Below, in pieces: positions 54,678 to 64,000 of a stretch of 64,000 nt of DNA (positions are counted from its first letter, which is position 1; every line of letters begins with the position of its first letter). The position numbers and the translations under genes were made by a program. This DNA comes from Amorphochlora amoebiformis (Eukaryota; Cercozoa; Chlorarachniophyceae): assembly GCA_054601695.1 (NCBI GenBank), contig BAAHQB010000052.1, positions 744,001-808,000 on the forward strand, read 5' to 3'. The notes beneath the pieces are model-generated. The model ran no database searches. It was not told the origin of the DNA and saw only the letters and a program-made list of their open reading frames with translations.

Positions 54678-55805
54678 CATATATATACATATATACTGGT
54701 AGCGCACTGGTTTTTAGTAGACGGCGAGAGTTCGATTGAAGTCCGTTTGGATTATGATTAACTTTGTTCTCAAGAAAAATTCACCAAGATATACATGCGA
54801 TCATGCGATCATGCGATCATGCGTGCTCACGTGATGGTCACGTGATGGAGGTCATGTCTGAGCGTGACATGGCGTGATGTCACGCTCTGTCACGGTATAT
54901 ATGTATATATATATACTATGGAATGGAAGCCCGGTACTACCGGGTACTTCCCGGACTACCCGGTACTACCCTGGTACCGGCAAGGTAATCTCCGAGCAAT
55001 CTCCGGGATCTCCAACGATCTCCAGTATACGCACGGCTATACTTGAACACGCTATCGATATCTACTCTTCAAGCTGCATCTATCTATGCTATCTATATTG
55101 TTGCTTTCACCATATATATATATATATATTATATATATATATATATATAATATATCTACATCTAAACAATCTATATTTCCCACTCTAAACCCCTAGCAGT
55201 CGGTCTAACCCCATCATATACTAATACGAACCCTAACCTTAACCAAACTTTACACCCAACCCTAACCTTATTCCTAACCCTAACCCTAACCCTAACCCTA
55301 ACCCTAACCCTAACCCTAACCCTAACCGAGTCAATGGTCCTCGGACTAAGACATGCTGAATAATCTGATCCTAACCCTAACCCTAACCCTAACCATAACC
55401 CTAACCCTAACTCCAACCGAGTCAATGGTCCTCGGACTAAGACATGCTGAATAATCTAATCCTAACCCTAACCCTAACCCTAACCCTAACCCTAACCCTA
55501 ACCGAGTCAATGGTCCTCGGACTAAGACATGCTGAATAATCTGATCCTAACCCTAACCCTAACCCTAACCCTAACCCTAACCCTAACCCTACCCGAGTCG
55601 GTCCTCGGACTAAGACATGCTGAATAATCCGATCCTAACCCTAACCCTAACCCTAACCCTAACCCTAATAACTCTAACCCTAACCCTAACCCTAGTCTTA
55701 ATCTAACCCTAAGGGCCCGCGGGTAGGGGTTTGGTTTTGATCGCTGAAATGTCTTCAAAGGGTATAATTGTATGTTTGTATATATGGATGTATATGTGTG
55801 TATAA

Positions 55806-55847
<42 letters not shown>

Positions 55848-56084
55848 GTATATATATTTATATATCAATGTATTTACATATATATATATATATATACATA
55901 CATACATATATTATATACGTTAGATACGTATGTATACATATATATAAATATATACATATACATATATACATATATGTCTACATGATATATCTATATATAT
56001 ACACACACATGTAAAATTGTATCACTACATATAAATATAATATATATATATGTGTATATATATATATATGTATATATAAATACC

Positions 56085-56123
<39 letters not shown>

Positions 56124-57071
56124 GTTATATATATATTACATACATATCAGGAAACCTTGCGACTGGCGCCTACACTGAAGCAAGTGCCCTTTACACCTAA
56201 CCCTAACCCTAACCCTAACCCTAACCCTAACCCTAACCCTAACCTTAACCCTACGCTCTACCCAAGCCAGAACCCTATTGCTAACCCCCGCTTTACTCCT
56301 AACCCTAACCCTTACCCTAACTGAATCTTAACCCTAATTCTAAAACTGAACCATAATCAACCATATAAACTAACCCTAATCCTAACCCTAACCCTAACCC
56401 TAACCCTAACCCTAACCCTAACCCTAACCCTAATATCAACCAGGCGTGAAGATGGCGGAGGATTATCCTGATTTCGTCATGGGGTTTATTAGGTAATTTC
56501 ACTGTTTTTGTAATTTAGACATATATCTGTGTACATGTATACATGCATAAATGTGTGGATATATATATATATATATACATATATATATAAATATGTATGT
56601 AAGTATGTAAATATGTATGTATTTGTATTTACATATCTATGGAATATATATATATATATATGTATGTATATAAATAAATACATATATACCATACGTATAA
56701 TATGCACATATACATCCATACATACATCACACATAAACCACTCATATATGCCAATACACTACATACATTCATACGTATATTATACATACATATATATGTA
56801 TACATATACATATATATATATATATATATATGTATATACATATATATATATATACATCCAAGAAAGAAACCTTGAAATATGAAAATACATAAAAATCCAA
56901 AAAAAACGTAAACCTTAGCATGCGCAAGCTGACGGCAAACCCAGGCATCATTCATATGACTCCAGGGGTCAAGCTTGGTATTTATAAGAGAGACAGAGGG
57001 GGATAGGGAGAGATAGAGTAGATAGATAGAAATGTAGGGAGAAAGAGAGATAGAGAGAAGAGATAGAGAGG

Positions 57072-57102
<31 letters not shown>

Positions 57103-57730
57103 GGATAGAGAGAGATAGAGAGAGAGAGAGGCGGAGAAGGGGTCAAACTTGGGAATTTGAGAGAGAATAGAGGGAGAGATAGAAAGAGAGGTAGAGAGAG
57201 GGAGAGAGAGAGTGACGGAGGGGAGAGAGGGGGGGGATGAGAAGAAGAAAGAGAGATAGAGGGCGACAGAGAGGGATAGAGAGAGAGAGATAGAGTGGGG
57301 TGGAGAAGGCGTCAAACTTGGAAATTTGAGAGAGAATAGGGAGAGATAGAGAGGGTTAGGGTTAGGGTTAGGGTTAGGGTTAGGGTTAGAGATAGAGAGG
57401 GATAGAGAGGAAGAAAGAGAGATAGAGAGAGATAGATAGGGGAGAGGAGAGAGGGGGGAGAAGGGGTTCGTCAGAATTTAAGAGAGTCAGAGAGAGATAA
57501 AGAGAGATAGAGAGGGATAGAGAGGAGAGAGAGAGAGGGAGATGAGAGAAAAGAGAGAGAGATAGAGAGAGAGATGGAGAGGAGAGAGAGAGAATGATTC
57601 GTCAAATTTGGAATTTAGGATAGAATGTAGAGAGGTGGAGAGAGAGAGGGATAGAGGGGAGAGAGGGTTATGAGAGGAAGAAAGAGAGATAGAGAGAGAT
57701 AGAGAGGGATATAGAGAAGAGAGAGAAGTG

Positions 57731-57798
<68 letters not shown>

Positions 57799-57984
57799 GA
57801 GAAAGATAGAGAGGGATAGAGAGGAGAGGGAGAGAGAAGGATGAGAGGAAGAAAGAGAGATAGAGATAGCGAGGATGGAGAGGGACAGAGAGCGATGGAG
57901 AGAGATAGAGAAAGAGAGAGGGCGAAAGAGAGTGAAAAGAAGAGAGAGAGAGAGAGAGGCAGAGAGAGAGAGGGAGAGAGAGGC

Positions 57985-58047
<63 letters not shown>

Positions 58048-58256
58048 GGGGGAGAGAGGCAGAGAGAGAGAGGGAGAGGGAGAGGGAGAGAGGGGGAGAG
58101 AGAGGGAGAGAGAGAGAGGGAGAGGGAGAGAGGGGGAGAGAGAGGGAGAGAGAGAGAGGGAGGGTGAGAGAGAGAGAAAGAGAGAGCGAAAGAGAAGGGG
58201 AGAGAGAGAGAGAGAAGGGAGAGAGAGAGAGAGAGAGAGAGAGAGGCAGAGAGAGA

Positions 58257-58299
<43 letters not shown>

Positions 58300-58493
58300 A
58301 GAGAGAGAGAGAGAGAGAGGCAGAGAGAGAGGGAGGCAGAGAGAGAGAGAGGCAGAGAGAGAGAGAGAGTTAGAGAGAGAGAAAGAAGGGGGGGGGGGGG
58401 AAAAAAAGGGGTATTTACCTGATTTATAACAACAAATAAATATATATATATGTACATATATATATATATATTCTCTTATATGTTTAGTGTACA

Positions 58494-58532
<39 letters not shown>

Positions 58533-58633
58533 CATATATGTATACATACGTCATATATATGTATGTATATCTGTATTATTAATACGCCTTTCGATTCACG
58601 TATATATGTATATAATATCAAAATAATATATAC

Positions 58634-58668
<35 letters not shown>

Positions 58669-58860
58669 TTAGTTAAGGGTACTGATAATATGGGTCAGCA
58701 GTATAAAACGCCTCATCTTGTCTTGGCAGAGAAGGTATACATATATACATATACATATACATACATATATATACATATATATATATATATATACGTATAT
58801 GTATGTGTATAAGCAAATGAACATTACAATTATTCGGATGGGGATTATTTTATTTTTGTC

Positions 58861-58891
<31 letters not shown>

Positions 58892-59087
58892 GTATACAAA
58901 AATACAAATATCTATATTACATATATATATATATTATATATATTATATATATGTATATATTATATATATATATATATGTATTATATATACATATATATAT
59001 GATATATATATATATATATATATATATTTTATTTGTCAGCTTTCTGACGTAATTATCGTCGGAAGGGGAATCTATCAGGTATGAATG

Positions 59088-59138
<51 letters not shown>

Positions 59139-59326
59139 TATATTCATATGTATACACAAACACACACATATATATATAAATATATGTATATATGTATAAT
59201 ATACATATAAAATTACAATATTCATGACTTGTATATATACTGTGTATGAATATATAGTCTGAAGCTCCTGGTGCTTCGGCAAAGCAGTACCGTGATGCGG
59301 GGTGGGCTGCGTATGAAAAGAGGTGA
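41041..59326 (+). CDS. UMPS: Bifunctional UMP synthase (orotate phosphoribosyltransferase + OMP decarboxylase)
   Basis: Last two steps of pyrimidine synthesis, orotate to OMP to UMP. Exons: 41041-41156, 41703-41733, 42034-42077, 42549-42599, 42746-42793, 44221-44270, 44579-44637, 44920-44950, 45379-45437, 46533-46569, 47107-47164, 47616-47650, 48511-48555, 48849-48875, 49439-49491, 49952-50110, 51051-51099, 51965-52017, 52318-52359, 53462-53508, 53873-53925, 54352-54388, 55714-55761, 56151-56183, 56444-56492, 56919-56977, 58673-58734, 59040-59078, 59258-59326 (TGA). About 513 residues. OPRT comes first ([24 protein letters not shown] loop [16 protein letters not shown]), then OMPDC ([20 protein letters not shown]; catalytic [23 protein letters not shown]), the order found in animal UMPS. 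A telomere-repeat-coded (LT)n linker joins them. All junctions are in phase except exon 12 to 13, which is off by one base. Intron 17 has a GC donor (AAG-GCAAAC). Confidence 0.93.
41157..44220. repeat. UMPS introns 1-5: TA tracts and repeated exon 6 fragments
   Basis: Mainly (TA)n and (TATG)n. Positions 41160-41400 are unique but contain no supported exon. A fragment of the exon 6 start with its acceptor (TTTTCATAG, then ATACAGCC and GTCGTxGAGTGAAAATATAA) recurs at 43660-43710, 43806-43860 and 44034-44082 before the true exon at 44221. Confidence 0.8.
44640..44905. repeat. Telomere-like tandem repeat with inverted units in UMPS intron 7
   Basis: About five copies of a unit near 60 bp, each with TATCACAGGATTAGGTTAGG then TAATTTGACCTAACCTAACC. 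The unit contains TTAGGTTAGG and CCTAACCTAA, which are inverted copies, so each unit can fold into a hairpin. Confidence 0.8.
45438..46532. repeat. UMPS intron 9: duplicated exon end, TA tracts, CT-rich patch, CCCTAA cassette
   Basis: The last 35 bp of exon 9 with its donor recur almost unchanged at 45555-45605 (AGGCATCTTTAAACAGGGCC onward). A cassette copy lies at 45862-45905. Positions 46100-46230 are CT-rich. A 45 bp direct repeat (ATATACAAAGAxAATTCTGA, then GAACATTCCAGCAAACA) occurs at 46353-46394 and 46417-46458. Confidence 0.8.
46570..48510. repeat. UMPS introns 10-12: CCCTAA blocks, cassette copies, TA tracts
   Basis: CCCTAA runs at 46594-46660, 46708-46755, 47698-47760, 47825-47882 and 48452-48508 are interleaved with cassette copies at 46667, 46758 and 47784. 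A unit with ATCGTCTATGCTxAAGGT, ACTTAAACCCTAACCACAAT and a TA tract recurs at about 47918, 48003, 48123 and 48200. TA tracts fill the rest. Confidence 0.85.
48876..49951. repeat. UMPS introns 14-15: TA tracts, A-rich segment, poly-C run, one cassette
   Basis: TA microsatellites at 48880-49190, then an A/C-rich stretch at 49195-49380 and an uninterrupted C run of about 25 at 49393-49418. Beyond exon 15 lie CCCTAA repeats (49602-49626) and one cassette copy (49635-49680). Confidence 0.8.
49952..50030 (+). other. Telomere-type CCCTAA array inside UMPS exon 16, translated as (LT)n
   Basis: After the acceptor at 49950-49951 the frame reads ATT TCC followed by CTA ACC repeated (one AAC CTA variant), then TGG TAT ACT TGG and the OMPDC start ([14 protein letters not shown]). 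Exon 15 ends in phase 2 and this exon supplies the one base needed. The other visible acceptor, GGAAG before GCT at 50030, would put the OMPDC domain out of frame. The repeat therefore appears to be exonic. Confidence 0.75.
50111..50715. repeat. About 45 bp minisatellite made from the UMPS exon 16 donor junction
   Basis: Around eleven degenerate copies of the exon 16 3' end and donor: TTTTCGGCCGATATCACAGA, then TAAGAAAAGGTTATTATAAT. The first copy is the true exon end and donor; the others follow directly in the intron and diverge with distance, losing bases and gaining A runs. Confidence 0.9.
51100..51964. repeat. CCCTAA plus CCTTAAGG satellite filling UMPS intron 17
   Basis: The intron is almost wholly repeat. 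CCCTAA runs alternate with a unit containing CCTTAAGCCTTAAGGCTAAC, CCTAGCGTTAACCTTAAGCC and TTAGCGTAACCC. At least eight copies occur, the last five nearly identical at about 73-76 bp. CCTTAAGG and GTTAAC are palindromes. The intron ends CCCTAG, which is itself the acceptor. Confidence 0.9.
52018..53872. repeat. UMPS introns 18-20: TA tracts and an ATT/TTA array
   Basis: TA microsatellites, several short TTTTGATAGTTATATATG-like repeats at 52500-52620, and a (TTA)n array at 52680-52753. No exon besides those listed. Confidence 0.8.
53926..54351. repeat. TTAGGG-type intron 21 of UMPS
   Basis: The intron begins directly with telomere-type repeat (GTTAGGGTTAGGG), so the repeat forms the 5' donor. 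The array runs to about 54180 with variants and one reverse-orientation cassette copy (54036-54082). The rest is TA and TATG repeats. The intron ends GTGTTTAG. Confidence 0.9.
54389..55713. repeat. UMPS intron 22: unique island, tRNA-like fragment, CCCTAA with four cassettes
   Basis: 54700-55080 is non-TA. It has GATCATGC repeated three times (54798-54822), TCACGTGATGG words, a run of CCGGTACTACCCGG-type sequence (54930-54980) and repeated ATCTCC words. From 55230 onwards CCCTAA arrays alternate with cassette copies at 55326, 55417, 55502 and 55594. The intron ends CCCTAAG. Confidence 0.8.
55762..56918. repeat. UMPS introns 23-25: TA tracts and CCCTAA blocks
   Basis: TA/TATG repeats at 55770-56145, CCCTAA at 56196-56260 and 56373-56432, then TA/TATG repeats again at 56515-56860. 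Confidence 0.85.
56978..58672. repeat. 1.4 kb (GA)n polypurine tract in UMPS intron 26
   Basis: Positions about 56985-58410 of the + strand are almost only G and A (GAGAGATAGAGAGG units with few T or C), containing a short TTAGGG block at 57354-57387 and three copies of a segment like GGGGTCAAACTTGGGAATTT at 57138, 57308 and 57595. It ends in a G run then A run at 58388-58409. TA tracts follow to 58670. Confidence 0.9.
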
Positions 59327-59432
59327 GAATATTGTAATTGTATATGTATATATATATATATATATATCTTTCACATATAATATACGTGTTAACAATAATG
59401 CATATACACATACATACATATATATATGTCAC

Positions 59433-59475
<43 letters not shown>

Positions 59476-59957
59476 AGTATCTATAAAACAAATGAAACCA
59501 TGTACATGTATGAATTTGTTGTTGCACTCACAAAAGAATTATGAATCGTCAGCTTGAAGTGTTAAACTACGTAAACTAATGCGTCTGGACGTCCACGTGC
59601 CCTCGCGGTGGAATTCAGCTATAGATAGCGACTAGTGCTGCGTCCAGCCCAACATTGAAAAACAGTTTTAGCTGATGATCCAAAGCTTTTGTACCAAACT
59701 TCTAATAAAAAAAACTTATTTATTTATTTTTAATTATGAAGAACTAAATTACCTAAAATTAAGCCCATAATCTCGATAATCACTGAGCTTACGTAGTTAG
59801 AGCACAGTAGAGTTAGCTAGTTAGATGCTACGGTACGTAATATACTAGTTTCTTATTACTAGTATTACGTAGCGTAGCCCATCTAGCCCATATCCGATGA
59901 TCGGGAACATGATATATCACGTGGTTAGTAACTCAATAACTATACCTACGCTACTAG

Positions 59958-59993
<36 letters not shown>

Positions 59994-60102
59994 GATGCGT
60001 ATAATCAATCGTGATAAACGTGAAGAAACTTAACCGCCCTAGCCTGGCGGGTCAGTGGAGTTAAAGTCTGGGCAGCTTAGGATAGCTAGGTTCAGAGCTC
60101 AG
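59327..60102. other. Region downstream of UMPS with a third CTAG-rich island
   Basis: Positions 59335-59480 are TA repeats. 59490-59760 is unique. 59780-59960 is again rich in CTAG, GTAC, TAGTTAG and TACGTA words, like the islands at 790-1640 and 29560-29920. No gene is supported until the candidate exon at 60103. Confidence 0.55.
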
Positions 60103-60323
60103 GTCCCTTTTTTTGCCTACACCTGTGGCTCCCTCTCGGCCTTTGGCTATGTTGTTGGTATTGTCAGCGAGGTATTCTAAGCTGTTTGTCGTGCTATTCG
60201 CCACTGCAGAGGGGTGTGTTGATTGTCCTGTTTGTACAAATGTGTAGTATATATCTAGATTTTTATTTTTATATATATTATATATATATATATATATATA
60301 TCATTTTGACATATTTCATATAT

Positions 60324-60389
<66 letters not shown>

Positions 60390-60589
60390 TATGTACATAC
60401 CGTAACAAATATATATATATATATATATTAATATATATATGTGTGTGTATGTAATATATATATATGTGTATGTGTATATATAATTATATATATATATATT
60501 TATATATGTGTGTGTGTGTATATATATGTATATATGTATGTGTATATATATGTGTAGATAAAATGTACAAATATATATATTTATATATA

Positions 60590-60628
<39 letters not shown>

Positions 60629-60695
60629 CGTAAGATGAAAAATAGATATGTTAAGGCAAATGTTCATATTTCAAAAAGTACTCGAATATATCTAT

Positions 60696-60750
<55 letters not shown>

Positions 60751-60829
60751 TATGTGCATATAGATATACACATATGTGTACATTTTACATATTTAGGTAT
60801 ATGTAATTGACAAATCGTTATTACGCATA

Positions 60830-60860
<31 letters not shown>

Positions 60861-60888
60861 ATATATATATATATGGATGTAATATTAC

Positions 60889-60920
<32 letters not shown>

Positions 60921-61292
60921 CATATATATACATATCTTTAGATATGTATATGCATACGTACATTTGTATAATGTATATACATAGATATATTCATATAACA
61001 TTTACACACATACATACATACATACATATATATATATACATATATATATATACATACATATACATACATACATAATATCTACACACACACAAACACAACC
61101 ACCCCCCCAAACATGCACGAAACCCCCCCAAAAAAGGCCCTCCCAAACAGATTATCCTAACCTATCTGCCGACTTCTTCTCGCTGGAAACACAGCCTGAC
61201 CTTTAATGTTAATCTTGAGAGCGGGAAAAAACTGACCTTGGATTGTCTTCGCGCAGAGAGAGCTGGAAATCTGAAACTTCTGAGTCGACTGG
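60103..61292 (+). CDS. Candidate exons of an unrecognised gene with a hydrophobic segment
   Basis: Three exon-like stretches on +: 60103-60171 (acceptor AGCTCAG, donor GAG-GTATTC) reads [20 protein letters not shown] then VSE; 60210-60241 (acceptor CACTGCAG) reads [10 protein letters not shown]; and 61151-61292 (acceptor AAACAG) reads on through [20 protein letters not shown] to NLKLLSRL. The first two join in phase and look like a membrane segment. The third does not join in phase to the second, so an exon is missing or it is a separate gene. No start codon was found. Family unknown. Confidence 0.4.
60242..61150. repeat. TA/TG microsatellite stretch
   Basis: (TA)n with (TG)n and TACA variants; an A/C-rich patch at 61081-61140. 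No exon is supported here. Confidence 0.85.
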
Positions 61293-61682
61293 TGCGGAGG
61301 GTTGAGAGGTTGGTTTTGCGGGTGGGCGTTGGGTTGAAGTCGGGGGGATGAATTAGGGTCTTCTGTTGGGGAAAAGAGGGTTGTGTGCGTTGTGTTGTGT
61401 TTGGGTGTGTGTGTGTGTATTTTGTGTATGTATATCGCTCGCATATGTATGTATATACATATGTATATATATATATATATCTTATTATTATATACATATA
61501 TATATATATATTATTATTATAATTATTATTATATATTACATATATATATATTTTACATCTGTAAACAATCTACTTTTGTTGTCGAGTGACATCGCTCGCA
61601 TATATATATATATATGTATACATATATATATATACATATGCATTAATATATATATTTTGTTATACATATATGTATATATATA

Positions 61683-61740
<58 letters not shown>

Positions 61741-61852
61741 TATATTACATGTATATATATTTTTACATCTGTAAACAATCTACTTTTGGTGTCGAGTGAC
61801 ATCGCTCGCATATATATATATATGTATTAATATACATATATGTACACATATA

Positions 61853-61886
<34 letters not shown>

Positions 61887-62043
61887 ATTATTATATATTA
61901 TATTACATGTATATATTTTTACATCTACTTTTGGTGTCGAGTGACATCGCTCGCATATTCGGGTGGTATGGACGCCGATAAGCTGATGTATACATGTGTA
62001 TATAATATAATTATATACTGTGCATATACATAATATTTATACG

Positions 62044-62096
<53 letters not shown>

Positions 62097-62165
62097 TATA
62101 TAACGTATCTATCTTGGCATAATACTGCGAAACGTATTTATTTAGACATAACATATATGAAAATA

Positions 62166-62255
<90 letters not shown>

Positions 62256-62341
62256 TTTCCTTACATTAATTCATAACACACTAAATTCTAAGAACTAAAA
62301 CTACACATATACACTATCTATGTATTCACATAAATGTATAC

Positions 62342-62387
<46 letters not shown>

Positions 62388-62762
62388 AATATATATATAT
62401 ACACACACACATATACACACATATATATATGTATATATTTAAAAATACATCTATATAAACACAGCCACATGCACCCTGGAGATCCCTGGAGATCCTAAAT
62501 ATCCCTGGAGATAGCCTCATATATATACATACATACATACATATATGTATACATAATAATATATATACATACACAGACACATACACACACACATACACAT
62601 ACACATACATATTTAAAAATACATCTATATAAACACAGCCACATGCACCCCGGAGATTCCTGGAGATCCTAAATATCCCTGGAGATAGCCTCATCGGACA
62701 CTACCCGGTAGAAATATATGTACTTACGCTACATATCTATGCATGTATGTATGAATTAATAC
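61293..62762. repeat. Repeat region with TTA arrays and two sets of duplicated segments
   Basis: A segment with TTTTACATCTGTAAACAATC then GTGTCGAGTGACATCGCTCG occurs three times (61550-61600, 61757-61810, 61916-61955), each preceded by a (TTA)n or TA array (61505-61530, 61683-61740, 61854-61900). A second segment with CTATATAAACACAGCCACAT then CCTGGAGATCCTAAATATCC occurs at 62450-62520 and 62622-62695. TA tracts fill the rest. Confidence 0.85.
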
Positions 62763-62822
62763 CTGTCTTACTACGAGACCAATAGTCGAATAGATACCCT
62801 GGGCTCCCATCTTCGGACGGGC
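62763..62822 (-). CDS. Candidate exon of a gene extending beyond the right edge
   Basis: On the - strand an acceptor TATATAG precedes a 60 bp open segment reading [20 protein letters not shown], followed by the donor GTATTA. Composition differs from the repeats around it. The rest of the gene would lie right of the window or in the unique parts at 62620-62720, where I found no phase-consistent partner. Family unknown. Confidence 0.35.
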
Positions 62823-62825
62823 CTA

Positions 62826-62870
62826 TATATATACATATGTATGTATGTATGTATGTATGTATTGTGTATA

Positions 62871-62913
<43 letters not shown>

Positions 62914-62951
62914 AACATATTATATATATATATATATATATATGTATATAA

Positions 62952-62983
<32 letters not shown>

Positions 62984-63062
62984 GTATTGTATATACGATA
63001 TATATATACACACATAAGAACATATTATATATATATGTATATGTATGTATGTATTGTGTATA

Positions 63063-63095
<33 letters not shown>

Positions 63096-63221
63096 AAAAA
63101 TATCATATATATATATATATGTATGTATGTATTGTATATACGATATATATATATATATACATAAGAACATATTATATATATATATATATTGTATATACGA
63201 TATATATATACACATAAGAAC

Positions 63222-63253
<32 letters not shown>

Positions 63254-63309
63254 CGTATTGTATATACGATATATACACACATAAGAACATGTTATACATA
63301 TATATATAT

Positions 63310-63360
<51 letters not shown>

Positions 63361-63637
63361 CATATAAATATATATATCGTTGCATATATTAAATGCTATT
63401 AAATCCTTAAGTCATACATAATACATATAAAAGGAGTAGATATAAATAAATAAACAAATAAATAAATAAATAAATATTTTTTATATTATATATATTATAT
63501 ATATATATATATAAGTATATATTATACATACGTATATACATACATGTACATGTATCGAAATACACATATGAATGACATGTGACTATACATACATGCAGTA
63601 TACATATATATCACAAAAGGAGTATATATATATATAA

Positions 63638-63691
<54 letters not shown>

Positions 63692-64000
63692 CATGTAAAT
63701 GTAGCGAAATACACATATGTATGACATGTGACTATACATACATGCAGTATACATATATATCACAAAAGGAGTATATATATATATATATATATAATATATA
63801 TATTATATATATATATATATAAGTATATATTATACATACGTATATATATACATGTACATGTATCGAAATACACATATGTATGACATGTGACTATACATAC
63901 ATGCAGTATACATATATATCACAAAAGGAGTATATATAAATATATGTATATATATATATATGTATATATATATATAATATATATACATATATATAATATA
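62826..64000. repeat. Two higher-order tandem arrays at the right edge
   Basis: 62840-63300 has about six copies of a unit with GTATGTATTGTGTATACGAT, a TA tract and CATAAGAACATATTATAT. 63515-63950 has three copies of a unit of about 160-170 bp with ACATGTATCGAAATACACAT, GACATGTGACTATACATACA and CACAAAAGGAGTATATAT. No exon was seen. Confidence 0.85.

Noticed and set aside
57487-58554. 355-residue Ser/Leu open frame and matching Arg/Glu frames on the other strand
   Set aside because: They are the GA/CT tract in a UMPS intron translated; conserved UMPS exons flank it in phase.
61162-61497. Pro/Ser-rich open frame on the - strand
   Set aside because: It is low complexity, and the + strand reading of the same bases has a plausible acceptor and ordinary protein composition.

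Overview
The window is nuclear DNA of an intron-dense unicellular eukaryote. Short GC-balanced exons (about 27 to 190 bp, plus one of 1.8 kb) joined by GT-AG sites lie in a sea of (TA)n, (TG)n, (GA)n and other simple repeats. Telomere-type CCCTAA/TTAGGG blocks occur inside introns, so the organism probably has TTAGGG telomeres. I cannot place it taxonomically; a protist or alga is most likely. No prokaryotic features, convincing tRNA or rRNA genes, CRISPR arrays or intact transposons were seen.

I rebuilt the genes by joining exons whose reading phases agree. From left to right: the 3' end of an unrecognised + gene (343-533); a - strand PH-FYVE-PH protein (6680 to 1825) whose first PH domain appears split by the FYVE domain; a + strand small hydrophobic protein (7324 to 13741); a - strand mitochondrial-type threonine dehydratase with an ACT domain (22288 to 14503, 20 exons); a + strand THEP1/NTPCR-type nucleoside triphosphatase (22709 to about 29577); a - strand eRF1 translation release factor (40707 to 30295, 27 exons); a + strand UMP synthase (41041 to 59326, 29 exons); candidate exons of another + gene (60103-61292); and one candidate exon of a - gene entering from the right edge.

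The recognised genes lie in head-to-head pairs: PH-FYVE with the small hydrophobic gene, threonine dehydratase with THEP1, and eRF1 with UMP synthase. Each pair shares a short (333-643 bp), nearly repeat-free upstream region that looks like a bidirectional promoter. Repeats are concentrated in introns and in 3' intergenic regions. The products are unrelated housekeeping proteins (isoleucine synthesis or threonine catabolism, pyrimidine synthesis, translation termination, nucleotide hydrolysis), so this is not a pathway cluster.

The most striking observations are: (1) eRF1 is phase-consistent through all 27 exons except for one extra base right after its GGQ segment, where the frame reads ATT-TAA-C and the protein continues only after a +1 shift, a layout like the bacterial RF2 autoregulatory frameshift; (2) an interstitial telomeric repeat lies inside a UMP synthase exon and reads as a (Leu-Thr)n linker between the two enzymes; (3) telomere-like repeats sit at several splice sites; (4) exon-intron junctions have been tandemly copied into minisatellites in both eRF1 and UMP synthase; (5) a cassette of about 46 bp recurs about 18 times, nearly always beside telomere-type repeat.
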